From assembly GCA_947564735.1 (NCBI GenBank), contig CANOEC010000005.1, positions 96,416 through 160,415 on the forward strand: a stretch of 64,000 nt of DNA, in the 5' to 3' direction. The notes beneath the pieces are model-generated. The model saw nothing but the letters and a program-made list of their open reading frames with translations, searched no databases and was not told the origin of the DNA. This document shows positions 34,798 to 43,251 of this stretch, piece after piece. This DNA comes from an uncultured Lachnospiraceae bacterium (GTDB taxonomy: Bacteria > Bacillota > Clostridia > Lachnospirales > Lachnospiraceae). Made by a program: the position numbers and the translations under genes. How positions within the stretch are numbered: the stretch's first letter is position 1; the number at the start of each line of letters is the position of its first letter.

Positions 34798-35442
34798 TTA
34801 TGTCTTCCGGACACTGATGGTCACACCATCGCCTACCGGCAGAACTACCGTCTCCAAATCCGAATGATGCTTCAGCTCATATAAATATTCCCGCATCCTG
34901 CTGTGTATCGTACGGTTTCTCCGGGTTACCGCAAACCTTGATTCCACAATATCACCGTCCTGCAGCACATTATCTGAAAGAAGCATCCCGCCTTTAGGAA
35001 GCAGGCGCAGCACATCCGGCAGAAAATGAATATACTGTCCTTTTGCCGCATCCATGAAAATAAAGTCAAACGGACCGTCCAGCCCCTTCAGAAGCTCCGC
35101 TGCGTCTCCCTCCAGAAGCGTAATCGCATCTTCCCTGCCGGCACGTCTGAAATTCTCTCTCGCTATCGGTATCCTTTTCTCGTATTTCTCGATTGTGGTT
35201 ATATGACAGCCCGCAGGCGCATATTCGCTCATCAGGAGCGCAGAAAAACCAATGGCACACCCCACTTCAAGAATAGAAGCAGGTTTCTGCACCGCAAGCA
35301 GGAATTTGATAAGACTCTGAACCTGCGTGCGTACAACCGGCACATTGGTTTTCATCGCTTCACTCTCTATTTCGTTCAAGAACGGTGTATTGCCGGTATC
35401 AAGAGAATCAATAAATGCATTCATCCGTTCATCCGATAACAT
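34798..35442 (-). CDS. O-methyltransferase family protein (YrrM / TrmR-like)
   Basis: A 214-residue class I SAM methyltransferase of the O-methyltransferase_3 family. Motif I is ILEVGCAIGFSALLMSEYAP, and FDFIFMDAAKGQYIHFLPD supplies the metal-binding Asp. It corresponds to YrrM/TrmR of Bacillus, which methylates 5-hydroxyuridine at the wobble position of tRNA; here the substrate is inferred from synteny with the U32 gene downstream. GAGAG precedes the ATG. Confidence 0.85.
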   Translation of the reverse strand: MLSDERMNAFIDSLDTGNTPFLNEIESEAMKTNVPVVRTQVQSLIKFLLAVQKPASILEVGCAIGFSALLMSEYAPAGCHITTIEKYEKRIPIARENFRRAGREDAITLLEGDAAELLKGLDGPFDFIFMDAAKGQYIHFLPDVLRLLPKGGMLLSDNVLQDGDIVESRFAVTRRNRTIHSRMREYLYELKHHSDLETVVLPVGDGVTISVRKT

Positions 35443-35467
35443 CTCTCTACCGTCCTTTCACTCAAAT

Positions 35468-35857
35468 CTACTCTTCCGCCTCTTCATCTGTCTCCGGCTC
35501 TGCCGCAATCACATCCAGCATTTCCTGCGCTGTCATGGAAGTATTCAAATCGTACACGCCCGGCTGGATATTACCGTGATTCTCTGACAATAACTCCTGA
35601 ATCATAAACAGTCTCCCGTCACGAATCAGTCCTTTCTCCTCCAACATCTTTCCCACATCAAGCGCCGACTGACCGCCCTCTATGGAAACGCTTATAATCC
35701 GTCCCTCTCCCGTTGAGATGGCTTCCTCCGTAAACACCCGGTATCCGTAATCATACACTGCAACAGCCGCCCTGAAAATATACATGATGATAATCGCAAA
35801 CAATACTACTTTCACGATAATCTGCACTGTTGAGCCTATTATCTCTTTTATACTCAT
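35468..35857 (-). CDS. Membrane protein with MltG (YceG) LysM-like domain only
   Basis: 129 residues: one membrane helix (about 10-32) and an extracellular domain (about 53-118) with ISVSIEGGQSALDVGKMLEE, KGLIRDGRLFMI and GNIQPGVYDLNTSMTAQEML. These match the LysM-like subdomain that precedes the catalytic part of the lytic transglycosylase MltG. The catalytic domain is missing, and the protein ends with an acidic tail. The gene occupies the mltG (yrrL) position of the conserved yrzL-yrrK-yrzB-yrrL-yrrM block. The ATG at 35857 has CGGGGAT upstream; a GTG at 35881 overlapping the ylbF stop is less likely. Confidence 0.78.
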   Translation of the reverse strand: MSIKEIIGSTVQIIVKVVLFAIIIMYIFRAAVAVYDYGYRVFTEEAISTGEGRIISVSIEGGQSALDVGKMLEEKGLIRDGRLFMIQELLSENHGNIQPGVYDLNTSMTAQEMLDVIAAEPETDEEAEE

Positions 35858-35877
35858 AGTTATCCCCGTTCTGACTG

Positions 35878-36210
35878 TCACTCAAAGTCGATTTGTGCCG
35901 CAAGAAGAACATTAACCTCCTGCATCATCCTGCAAAACGCAAGCTCCGCCCGCAGGAAATCGTTTACAAGGGGATTCTCACGAAATTTTGCGTACTCCTC
36001 TTCAAACGCTTCCATACGGTCAAATAAATCCTCGCTATCCGACTCATTCTGTAAGTCAAAATTTTTCTGTCTGTACTCATTGACCTTGTCGTACAACTCC
36101 GGCTGTGTCTTTATTTTTTCTCTCTGAAGCAAATACTCTTTATAAGTATCGGACTCCTGAATGATAGCCGCAAACTTTTTGGTGGCATCAATGATTTCGC
36201 TGTCTGACAT
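35878..36210 (-). CDS. YlbF family regulator
   Basis: A 110-residue, mostly helical protein of the YlbF/YmcA (Com_YlbF) family. Members form a complex that, in Bacillus, aids RNase Y-dependent mRNA processing and development. The pattern SDTYKEYLLQREKIKTQPEL and PLVNDFLRAELAFCRMMQEV fits. It sits 54 bp downstream of RNase J, a plausible link to RNA decay. AAGGAGG precedes the ATG. Confidence 0.85.
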   Translation of the reverse strand: MSDSEIIDATKKFAAIIQESDTYKEYLLQREKIKTQPELYDKVNEYRQKNFDLQNESDSEDLFDRMEAFEEEYAKFRENPLVNDFLRAELAFCRMMQEVNVLLAAQIDFE

Positions 36211-36264
36211 GTCGCCGTTCCTCCTTAAGTATACGATAGATAAGATTCTCTTGTCTGTCTGCTT

Positions 36265-37941
36265 CTAAACCTCCATGATAATTGGCAGAATCATCGGACG
36301 TCTCTTCGTCTTTCTCCATACAAAATCGCTCAGGATATCTTTAATGGTTGATTTCAGTTTCCCCCAATCGGTCTTTCCTCTTCCCAAACATCCCTGCACA
36401 GCATCATTTACCAGAAATCTCGCTTCCTCCAACAGCTCATCCGATTCCTTTACATAGACGAATCCCCTTGATACAATATCGGGACCGGATACTAACTGAT
36501 CGCTGTAAGAATCAAGCGCAAGCACTACGATCATGATGCCATCCTCCGCCAGATGCTGTCTGTCGCGCAGAACCACATTCCCTACATCCCCTACGCCAAG
36601 TCCATCTACCAGAATCGCGCCTACCGGAACCTTACCCGTAATCTGCGCATTATCCTCATCCATCTCCAGCACATCTCCGGACTGTATCATAAAAATATGT
36701 TCCTTCGGTATGCCGAGTTCTTCCGCTATCTTCGCCTGCGCTTTTCTATGCTTATACTCCCCGTGTATGGGGATTGCATATTGCGGCTTTACCAGACTGT
36801 ATATCAGCTTTATTTCTTCCTGACAGGCATGTCCCGATACATGTACATCTTGAAAAATAACGTCGGCGCCCTTCATCTGCAATTCATTGATGACATTGGT
36901 AACCGCCTTCTCGTTACCCGGTATCGGATGCGACGAGAAAATAACCGTATCTCCGGGAAGAATTGATATCTTCTTATGATTGTCACCTGCCATACGGCTT
37001 AACGCCGCCATGCTTTCACCCTGACTGCCGGTTGTGATAATCACAGTCTTGTCATTGGGATAATTCTTAAGCTGCTCGATATCTATCAATGTATTGTCCG
37101 GAATGTGCAGACATCCCAATGCAGAAGCCGTCTCAATAATGTTGACCATACTTCTGCCTTCCACCACAACCTTTCTGCCAAATTTGTACGCCGAATTAAT
37201 AATCTGCTGTACGCGGTCCACATTGGAAGCAAATGTGGCAATAATAATCCTCGTATCCTTATGCTCTGCAAAAAGACTGTCAAAGGTCTTCCCCACCGTC
37301 TTTTCAGAAGGCGTAAAACCGAGCCGCTCTGCGTTGGTGGAATCACACATCAACGCAAGCACGCCCTTTCTGCCAATCTCTGCAAATCTCTGCAAATCGA
37401 TGGCGTCACCAAATACCGGCGTATAATCAACCTTAAAATCTCCTGTGTGTACAATCACTCCCGCCGGTGAATAGATGGCAAGCGCCGCCGCGTCTACGAT
37501 ACTGTGATTGGTCTTAATAAATTCAATCCGGAATTTGCCCAAATTAATAGACTGTCCAAATCTGACTACCTTACGCCTTGTGTCTGCAAGCAGCTCATGC
37601 TCGCCAAGCTTGTTTTCGATAATTCCCATTGTAAGCCGTGTTGCATAAACCGGAACGTTCAATTCCTTTAAAATATACGGCAATGCGCCGATGTGGTCTT
37701 CATGACCGTGCGTGATAATGAACCCCTTCACCTTATCGGCATTCTCTTTCAGATACGTGATATCGGGAATGACCAAATCAATTCCTAACATTTCATCTTC
37801 CGGAAAAGCAAGTCCGCAATCCACCACAACAATACTGTCCTCATATTCAAAGGCAGTAATATTAAGCCCAATCTGCTCTAAGCCGCCTAAAGGGATTACC
37901 TTCAGCTTTTGGGCTGGTATGCTTTGTTCAATTCTTTTCAA
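36265..37941 (-). CDS. rnj: Ribonuclease J
   Basis: Metallo-beta-lactamase/beta-CASP ribonuclease with 5' exonuclease and endonuclease activity in mRNA and rRNA processing. The metal motif is THGHEDHIGALPY near 76; DSTNAERLG and the C-terminal HGEYKHRKAQ region are also present. The start is probably a TTG at 37941, because GGGAGG lies 7 bp before it. The in-frame ATG at 37956 lies within that ribosome site. The protein then has 558 residues, near the usual length. Confidence 0.95.
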   Translation of the reverse strand: MKRIEQSIPAQKLKVIPLGGLEQIGLNITAFEYEDSIVVVDCGLAFPEDEMLGIDLVIPDITYLKENADKVKGFIITHGHEDHIGALPYILKELNVPVYATRLTMGIIENKLGEHELLADTRRKVVRFGQSINLGKFRIEFIKTNHSIVDAAALAIYSPAGVIVHTGDFKVDYTPVFGDAIDLQRFAEIGRKGVLALMCDSTNAERLGFTPSEKTVGKTFDSLFAEHKDTRIIIATFASNVDRVQQIINSAYKFGRKVVVEGRSMVNIIETASALGCLHIPDNTLIDIEQLKNYPNDKTVIITTGSQGESMAALSRMAGDNHKKISILPGDTVIFSSHPIPGNEKAVTNVINELQMKGADVIFQDVHVSGHACQEEIKLIYSLVKPQYAIPIHGEYKHRKAQAKIAEELGIPKEHIFMIQSGDVLEMDEDNAQITGKVPVGAILVDGLGVGDVGNVVLRDRQHLAEDGIMIVVLALDSYSDQLVSGPDIVSRGFVYVKESDELLEEARFLVNDAVQGCLGRGKTDWGKLKSTIKDILSDFVWRKTKRRPMILPIIMEV

Positions 37942-37968
37942 ATAAATTCCTCCCATAATCTGTCTTCA

Positions 37969-38223
37969 TTATAATAATTTCACGTCGTCTAACATATTTT
38001 CAAATACAGCTGCCACTGCATTCAATTCCTCATCATCCGTTACAATCTCATATACTGCTTCTGTCTCCTCCGGCGTAGACGTATCCCGCAAAATAAGGGC
38101 TTCCCCGTCTTCCTCCTCCGAGTCGGTTACCAGAATATAGTCTATCCCACCCAATCGGGTCTGCTCCAAAACATAGAACCGGACGGGTTCTCCTCCCTCC
38201 GGCGTAAAAATAATCTTTTCCAC
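37969..38223 (-). CDS. DUF1292 protein (YrzB-like)
   Basis: An 84-residue acidic protein of the DUF1292 family (IIFTPEGGEPVRFYVLEQTR and YILVTDSEEEDGEALIL). It abuts ruvX with no gap and starts with GTG. The ireB-ruvX-DUF1292 trio is conserved through Firmicutes; its function is unknown. Confidence 0.88.
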   Translation of the reverse strand: MEKIIFTPEGGEPVRFYVLEQTRLGGIDYILVTDSEEEDGEALILRDTSTPEETEAVYEIVTDDEELNAVAAVFENMLDDVKLL

Positions 38224-38700
38224 TTACTCTTTCTCCTTATCAGTATTATCATGCAAATTTTCATCTGCAGTATGTGAATGGTTTGCACGATAATCCAGAT
38301 ATCCCTGCAAAATAAAAACCGCCGCTATCTTGTCCACGTACTCCTTGCGATGTTCCCTGCGCACGCCGGCTTCCATCATCACCTTATCCGCCGCCACGGT
38401 CGTAAGCCTCTCGTCCCACATCACCACCGGCAGTCCCGTTCTTCTCTCCAGTTTGTCCTGAAACTCCAAAGACAGCTCCGCCCTGTCTCCTATCGTATCG
38501 TTCATATTCTTCGGCAGACCAAGCACAATCTCCGATACCTCATACTCTACAATCAGTTCCTCGATACGCGCCAATGTCTGCCGCAGTTTATTCTCGTCTT
38601 TTCTTCTGATAATCTCAATTCCCTGTGCCGTAATGAGCAGCGGGTCGCTGATTGCAACGCCAACCGTCTTGGAACCGAAATCCAACCCCATAATCCTCAT
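38224..38700 (-). CDS. ruvX: RuvX/YqgF family Holliday-junction resolvase or pre-rRNA nuclease
   Basis: 158 residues with an RNase H-like fold: [31 protein letters not shown] and [14 protein letters not shown] carry the acidic catalytic residues. The family is linked to 16S rRNA 5' maturation and to resolving Holliday junctions; which applies here is open. It is part of ireB-ruvX-DUF1292. Confidence 0.9.
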   Translation of the reverse strand: MRIMGLDFGSKTVGVAISDPLLITAQGIEIIRRKDENKLRQTLARIEELIVEYEVSEIVLGLPKNMNDTIGDRAELSLEFQDKLERRTGLPVVMWDERLTTVAADKVMMEAGVRREHRKEYVDKIAAVFILQGYLDYRANHSHTADENLHDNTDKEKE

Positions 38701-38714
38701 GTCGTATCCCGCCG

Positions 38715-38981
38715 TTATTTATTCAGAGATTTCTTAATGTATTCCACAAGCATCTCTTCCACCAGTTCATCACGCTCCACCTTCATGATCAGACTGCGTG
38801 CATTCTTGTGGCTCGTAATATAGGTGGGATCGCCGGACATAATATATCCGACAATCTGGTTTACCGGATTATATCCTTTCTCCGTCAGTGCTTCATACAC
38901 CGTAGAGAGAACAAGCTTCACTCCCGTCTCCGCTTCTGTTTCAACCGTAAAAAATTGTGTGTTTTCTAAATCCCGCTGCAT
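38715..38981 (-). CDS. IreB family regulatory phosphoprotein (YrzL)
   Basis: An 88-residue protein matching the IreB/UPF0297 family ([10 protein letters not shown] at the start and [20 protein letters not shown]). In Enterococcus, IreB is a substrate of the Ser/Thr kinase IreK and affects cephalosporin tolerance. The N-terminal Thr residues around TQFFTVETE are the candidate phosphorylation sites. It begins the conserved block; the alaS that usually precedes it is not present here. Confidence 0.9.
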   Translation of the reverse strand: MQRDLENTQFFTVETEAETGVKLVLSTVYEALTEKGYNPVNQIVGYIMSGDPTYITSHKNARSLIMKVERDELVEEMLVEYIKKSLNK

Positions 38982-39061
38982 CGTTTCACGCCCTTATCCA
39001 TTGTCTGTTTTGATATTACCCCTATTATTACCATAATACTCTATCATCACACAAAATTCAA

Positions 39062-40402
39062 TCATTTTAAAAGCACCACATCCTCATCCAGAAAACCGGT
39101 AACGGTTCCTCTGATAATACGGTTGCCTAAATCCTCTGCCCCGTCAGCTTTCTTTGCCGCCTTAACATACTGCGGCGTATGCCCTATCCAATAGTCCGCG
39201 CCGTCCCACTCTTTCCTTTCTTCAAAAAGGACTTCTGTTTCCTGACCAATGAAGCTTGTTCGATAGACACGGGACATTTCTCTTCCGGCTGCCGCAAGCA
39301 GCGCACTGCGACGTCCTTTCTCCGCCTCCGTAAGCTGGTTGTCCATCGCCGCAGCAACGGTTCCCTGCCTTCTGGAATATTTGAAAATATGCATCTCGTA
39401 GAAATTCACCCTGCGCACAAACTGTTCCGTCATCCGAAACTCTTCTTCCGTCTCCCCGGGAAACCCCACAATCACATCTGTCGTAAGAGCCGGATTGTCG
39501 TAATATTGCCGAAGTAACTCTGTTGTCCGAAAGTATTCCCCCGCATTGTAGCGTCTATTCATTCTTTTTAAAACAGAGTCGCAGCCGCTTTGCAGCGATA
39601 AATGAAAATGCGGACAGACTTTCTGCATGGCGCTTAGCTGCTTAGCAAACTCTTCCGTGACAATACGTGGTTCCAGAGACCCCAGCCGGATACGCTGAAG
39701 CCTGTCTATGTCCTGAAGCTTGGAAAGCAGACGCAGAAGCTCCGGCTCCCCCCTGTCAATTCCGTAAGAACTGATATGGATTCCGGTCAGGACGATTTCC
39801 CGATAGCCGGCAAGCACAATCCCTCTCACTTCGTCTAATATTTCTTTCTCACCACGGCTTCTGACCCTTCCTCTGGCATACGGAATAATACAATAAGAGC
39901 AAAACTGATTGCAGCCGTCTTGGATTTTGATATATGCACGCGTGTGTTCTGCGGTTTTTTCCAGCCGCATCTCTTCATACTCATCGGTGTGATTAATATC
40001 AATGATTCTGCTTACCGCAGGCTTTGTCGTCCCGTCGGATTCTCCCCTGTTTTCGAGCTGTGCGAAATACTCGTCCAGAATTGAAACAATATCCTTCTTA
40101 CAGTTATTTCCGATTGCAATATCAATCGCCGCATCTTTTTTGCCGGCATCAATCCCGGTCTGCACATAACAACCCACAGCCACCACAACCGCATCGGGAT
40201 TATTCTTCTTCGCACGGTGAATCATCTGCCTGCTCTTTCTGTCGGCGATGTTCGTCACTGTACACGTATTGATAATATAAACATCGGCTGCTTTATCAAA
40301 TGGTACAATTGTATAGCCCTTTTCACGCAACATTTGTTGCATAACTTCTATCTCATATCCGTTCACTTTACAGCCCAGATTATGTAGTGCTACACTTTTC
40401 AT
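39062..40402 (-). CDS. mtaB: tRNA ms2t6A37 methylthiotransferase MtaB
   Basis: Adds a methylthio group to t6A37 of ANN-decoding tRNAs. The 446 residues comprise an N-terminal MTTase domain (LGCKVNGYEIE, NTCTVTNIADRKSRQ) with its three Cys and the radical SAM cluster CNQFCSYCIIPYARG near 168. A TRAM domain follows at the C-terminus (GTVTGFLDEDVVLLK). The start has only a weak ribosome site. It is divergent from the HPr-like gene. Confidence 0.93.
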   Translation of the reverse strand: MKSVALHNLGCKVNGYEIEVMQQMLREKGYTIVPFDKAADVYIINTCTVTNIADRKSRQMIHRAKKNNPDAVVVAVGCYVQTGIDAGKKDAAIDIAIGNNCKKDIVSILDEYFAQLENRGESDGTTKPAVSRIIDINHTDEYEEMRLEKTAEHTRAYIKIQDGCNQFCSYCIIPYARGRVRSRGEKEILDEVRGIVLAGYREIVLTGIHISSYGIDRGEPELLRLLSKLQDIDRLQRIRLGSLEPRIVTEEFAKQLSAMQKVCPHFHLSLQSGCDSVLKRMNRRYNAGEYFRTTELLRQYYDNPALTTDVIVGFPGETEEEFRMTEQFVRRVNFYEMHIFKYSRRQGTVAAAMDNQLTEAEKGRRSALLAAAGREMSRVYRTSFIGQETEVLFEERKEWDGADYWIGHTPQYVKAAKKADGAEDLGNRIIRGTVTGFLDEDVVLLK

Positions 40403-40435
40403 GGTAAACCCCGCTTTTTTTGTACTGTTTTATCA

Positions 40436-40464
40436 TTGACTTTTAAGCCTTCAACATTTAGTAT
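40436..40464 (+). promoter_or_regulatory. Predicted promoter of the HPr-like gene
   Basis: TTGACT (40436-40441), a 17-bp spacer and TAGTAT (40459-40464). A closer match, TATTAT, begins 3 bp later but at a 20-bp spacing. Confidence 0.5.
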
Positions 40465-40506
40465 TATAGCAGAAAGCACGAAAAATCCAAAGGAGGTAAT
40501 ATTCAG

Positions 40507-40737
40507 ATGAAAACAGTACAGATTTCTTTAAATTCTATTGATAAGGTTAAATCTTTTGTAAATGATATTACAAAGTTTGATTATGACTTCGATTTAGTAT
40601 CTGGCAGATATGTTATCGATGCAAAATCCATTATGGGAATCTTCAGTTTAGATTTATCCAAGCCGATTGACTTGAACATTCACACAGAAGACGGCACTGA
40701 TGAAGTTCTCACAGCTTTAAAACCGTATCTCATGTAG
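40507..40737 (+). CDS. HPr-like protein lacking the phosphorylatable His
   Basis: A 76-residue HPr fold. The region RYVIDAKSIMGIFSLDLS matches the HPr segment around Ser46 (KSIMGVMSLG), and the rest aligns in length. The N-terminal half (NSIDKVKSFVNDITKF) has no His in the place of His15. It cannot carry phosphate for sugar uptake in the normal way, but could be a target of HPr kinase, like Crh of Bacillus. A complete HPr is encoded at 1191. It has a strong AAAGGAGG site, its own promoter and terminator, and lies alone on the plus strand. Confidence 0.75.
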   Translation: MKTVQISLNSIDKVKSFVNDITKFDYDFDLVSGRYVIDAKSIMGIFSLDLSKPIDLNIHTEDGTDEVLTALKPYLM

Positions 40738-40744
40738 AGGAGAA

Positions 40745-40779
40745 AGGAGAATGCTCACGCGGCATTCTCCTGTTTTTTT
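40745..40779 (+). terminator. Terminator after the HPr-like gene
   Basis: AGGAGAATGC / GCATTCTCCT with a 7-nt loop (40745-40771) is followed by TGTTTTTTT. It overlaps the stop codon of thiI from the other side and may serve both. Confidence 0.9.
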
Positions 40780-41956
40780 ACCTTACAATTATCACTTCGT
40801 CCGTATCCAGCGCCGTCTGCACCAGTTCTTCAATCTTTTCATCCAGATGCTTCTCATGTTTTCTGATAATATTCAGATTCGGTTTCGTCACCGGATGCTT
40901 TGCAACAAAAATCGTACAGCAGTCCTCATACGGCTGGATGGAAGTCTCGTACGTATCAATCTTTTCGGATATCTCCACAATTTCCATCTTGTCAAATCCA
41001 ATCAGCGGTCTGTAAACCGGCAGTTCACACACTTCATTGGTCGCCATCAGGCTGTGCATCGTCTGCGAAGCCACCTGCCCGATACTCTCCCCGGTAATCA
41101 GTCCCAGACATTCCGTCTCCTTTGCAATATGTTCGGCGATACGCATCATATAGCGGCGCATGATGATTGTCAGTTCATCGTGCGGGCATTTGTCATAGAT
41201 GTACAACTGTATATCCGTAAAATTTATGACATGAAGGTAAATCGGTCCTGTGTAAGCTGCCACCTTCTTTGCCAAATCCACTACCTTCTGTTTCGCACGT
41301 TCACTTGTGTATGGAGGTGCATGGAAATAGACCGCATCTATCTTCACGCCTCTTTTAGCAATCATCCAGCCGGCAACCGGTGAATCAATGCCTCCGGACA
41401 AGAGCAGCATTGCCTTTCCGCCCGTACCCACAGGCATTCCTCCCGGTCCCGGAATCATCTCAGAATAAATATATATTTTATCGCGCACTTCCACGTTCAA
41501 CATGATATCCGGCTTGTGTACGTCTACGCGCATTTCCGGATAGGCGTCAAGAATCATGCCTCCTAACTCCATGTTCATTTCCATGGAATTGAGCGGATAA
41601 TTTTTTCTGGCACGTCTCGCCGCCACCTTAAATGTCTTTTTCTTATCGGGATACACTTTTCCAACATACGAAACAATCGCCTGTCCCAACTTCTCAAATC
41701 CCTCGTCTTCCACGTAAATCATCGGACAGATACCGGAAATTCCGAATACCTTCGCAAGACCCGACACTGTCTCATCATAATCAAATTCAGACACTGCGTC
41801 TACATAGATTCGTCCGTCGGTCTTGCGCACGACAAACTCTCCCTCACACTTCTTCAACGCATATTTAATCTGCTGCACCAGCGCATTTTCAAATAAATAA
41901 CGGTTTTTACCCTTCACACCGATTTCAGCATATTTTATCAAAAAAGCCGTAAACAT
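40778..41956 (-). CDS. thiI: tRNA 4-thiouridine synthase ThiI
   Basis: Adenylates and thiolates U8 of tRNA. 392 residues: N-terminal ferredoxin-like and THUMP domains, then the PP-loop LLLSGGIDSPVAGWMIAKRG near 185-204. The C-terminal rhodanese domain of the E. coli form is absent, which is normal in Firmicutes, where a dedicated cysteine desulfurase supplies sulfur. That gene lies 12 bp upstream. GGAGG precedes the ATG. Confidence 0.95.
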   Translation of the reverse strand: MFTAFLIKYAEIGVKGKNRYLFENALVQQIKYALKKCEGEFVVRKTDGRIYVDAVSEFDYDETVSGLAKVFGISGICPMIYVEDEGFEKLGQAIVSYVGKVYPDKKKTFKVAARRARKNYPLNSMEMNMELGGMILDAYPEMRVDVHKPDIMLNVEVRDKIYIYSEMIPGPGGMPVGTGGKAMLLLSGGIDSPVAGWMIAKRGVKIDAVYFHAPPYTSERAKQKVVDLAKKVAAYTGPIYLHVINFTDIQLYIYDKCPHDELTIIMRRYMMRIAEHIAKETECLGLITGESIGQVASQTMHSLMATNEVCELPVYRPLIGFDKMEIVEISEKIDTYETSIQPYEDCCTIFVAKHPVTKPNLNIIRKHEKHLDEKIEELVQTALDTDEVIIVR

Positions 41957-41968
41957 AGTTTTCCTCCG

Positions 41969-43123
41969 TTAGTGTCGCACATATCGCCGCAGCATCGGAA
42001 TTATTTCCTCCAATGCCTGTATAGTATAGCGGATTTCCTCCTCAGTTGTAAAGATGGAAATGCTGAACCGGATTGTGGAATCCAGCAGAGCCTTCTCCAC
42101 GCCGATTGCCTTAAGCGTCGCCGACGTCTGCGGTTTGTTGGACGCACATGCACTGCCGGCGGACACGTAGATTTCTTTTTCCTCCAAAGCATGCAGCAGC
42201 ACTTCACTCCTGATTCCCCGCACCGACAGACTCACGATATGCGCTGCGCCTTCTCTGCCCGGACACCCGTTCACCTTGACGCCGTCTATCCTGCCTGCGC
42301 CCCGGATTAACATCTCTCTGAGACCGTACATTCTGTCCATATCTTCATCCAGATGCTCATAGATTAACTCCGCCGCCTTGGCAAGTCCTGCAATGCCGGG
42401 AACATTCTCCGTCCCGGAACGCATTCCTTTCTGCTGACCACCCCCGTAGATAATCGGGTTTACTTTGGCGTTCTCCCTGATATAGAGGAAACCGACTCCC
42501 TTTGGTCCGTGAATCTTGTGCGCACTGACGGACAACATATCCACCTGCATCTTCGCCGGATAAATACGGAATTTACCGAATCCCTGCACGGCATCCACAT
42601 GAAAAAGCGTCTGCGGATTCATACGCTTAATCAGCGCCCCTGCCTCCGCAATCGGTTCAATCGTTCCGATTTCATTATTTGTATGCATAATGGATACCAA
42701 GATGGTATCCGGTCTGATTGCCCGCTCCAAATCCGTCAGTGAAATTTTTCCTTCATGGTCAACCGGCAGATAAGTCACCATAAATCCCTGATTCTCCAAA
42801 TATGCCATCGGCTGTAAAACTGCCGGATGTTCAATCCTTGTCGTGATCAGATGTCTGCCCCTTCTATGATTCGCCATCGCCGTGCCAATCAGTGCAATAT
42901 TGTCAGACTCCGTACCGCCGGAAGTAAAAAGGATTTCTTTTTCATTTACTTTCAGCAGCTTCGCAAGCGTTTCCTTCGCATATCTTAAGTACCGTTCCGC
43001 TTCTACGCCCTTGTGGTGCATACTGGAAGGATTCCCGTAATCCTCGCACATAATCTGATGCATCAGCCGTGCGACTTCGTCAAAGCACCGCGTTGTAGCA
43101 GAATTGTCTAAATACACTTCCAT
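41969..43123 (-). CDS. Cysteine desulfurase (NifS/IscS family)
   Basis: PLP enzyme that releases sulfur from cysteine and likely hands it to ThiI, as NifZ does in Bacillus. It starts MEVYLDNSATTRCFDEV. The PLP Lys lies in VSAHKIHGPKG, and the catalytic Cys in SAGSACASN. The ATG at 43123 is 9 bp after AAAGGA; in-frame ATGs further upstream overlap that site. The 384-residue length is usual. It is probably co-transcribed with thiI. Confidence 0.93.
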   Translation of the reverse strand: MEVYLDNSATTRCFDEVARLMHQIMCEDYGNPSSMHHKGVEAERYLRYAKETLAKLLKVNEKEILFTSGGTESDNIALIGTAMANHRRGRHLITTRIEHPAVLQPMAYLENQGFMVTYLPVDHEGKISLTDLERAIRPDTILVSIMHTNNEIGTIEPIAEAGALIKRMNPQTLFHVDAVQGFGKFRIYPAKMQVDMLSVSAHKIHGPKGVGFLYIRENAKVNPIIYGGGQQKGMRSGTENVPGIAGLAKAAELIYEHLDEDMDRMYGLREMLIRGAGRIDGVKVNGCPGREGAAHIVSLSVRGIRSEVLLHALEEKEIYVSAGSACASNKPQTSATLKAIGVEKALLDSTIRFSISIFTTEEEIRYTIQALEEIIPMLRRYVRH

Positions 43124-43251
43124 TATTGTCATTCCTTTCTCTTGACTTATCGTTCGCGGAAGTTTCTGTTCGAGCACTTTTTCTATTGATGGTTATAAAA
43201 TATTTCTTTATGCATAAAACAGACTTTGGCTTCATACCTTATAATATGTTG

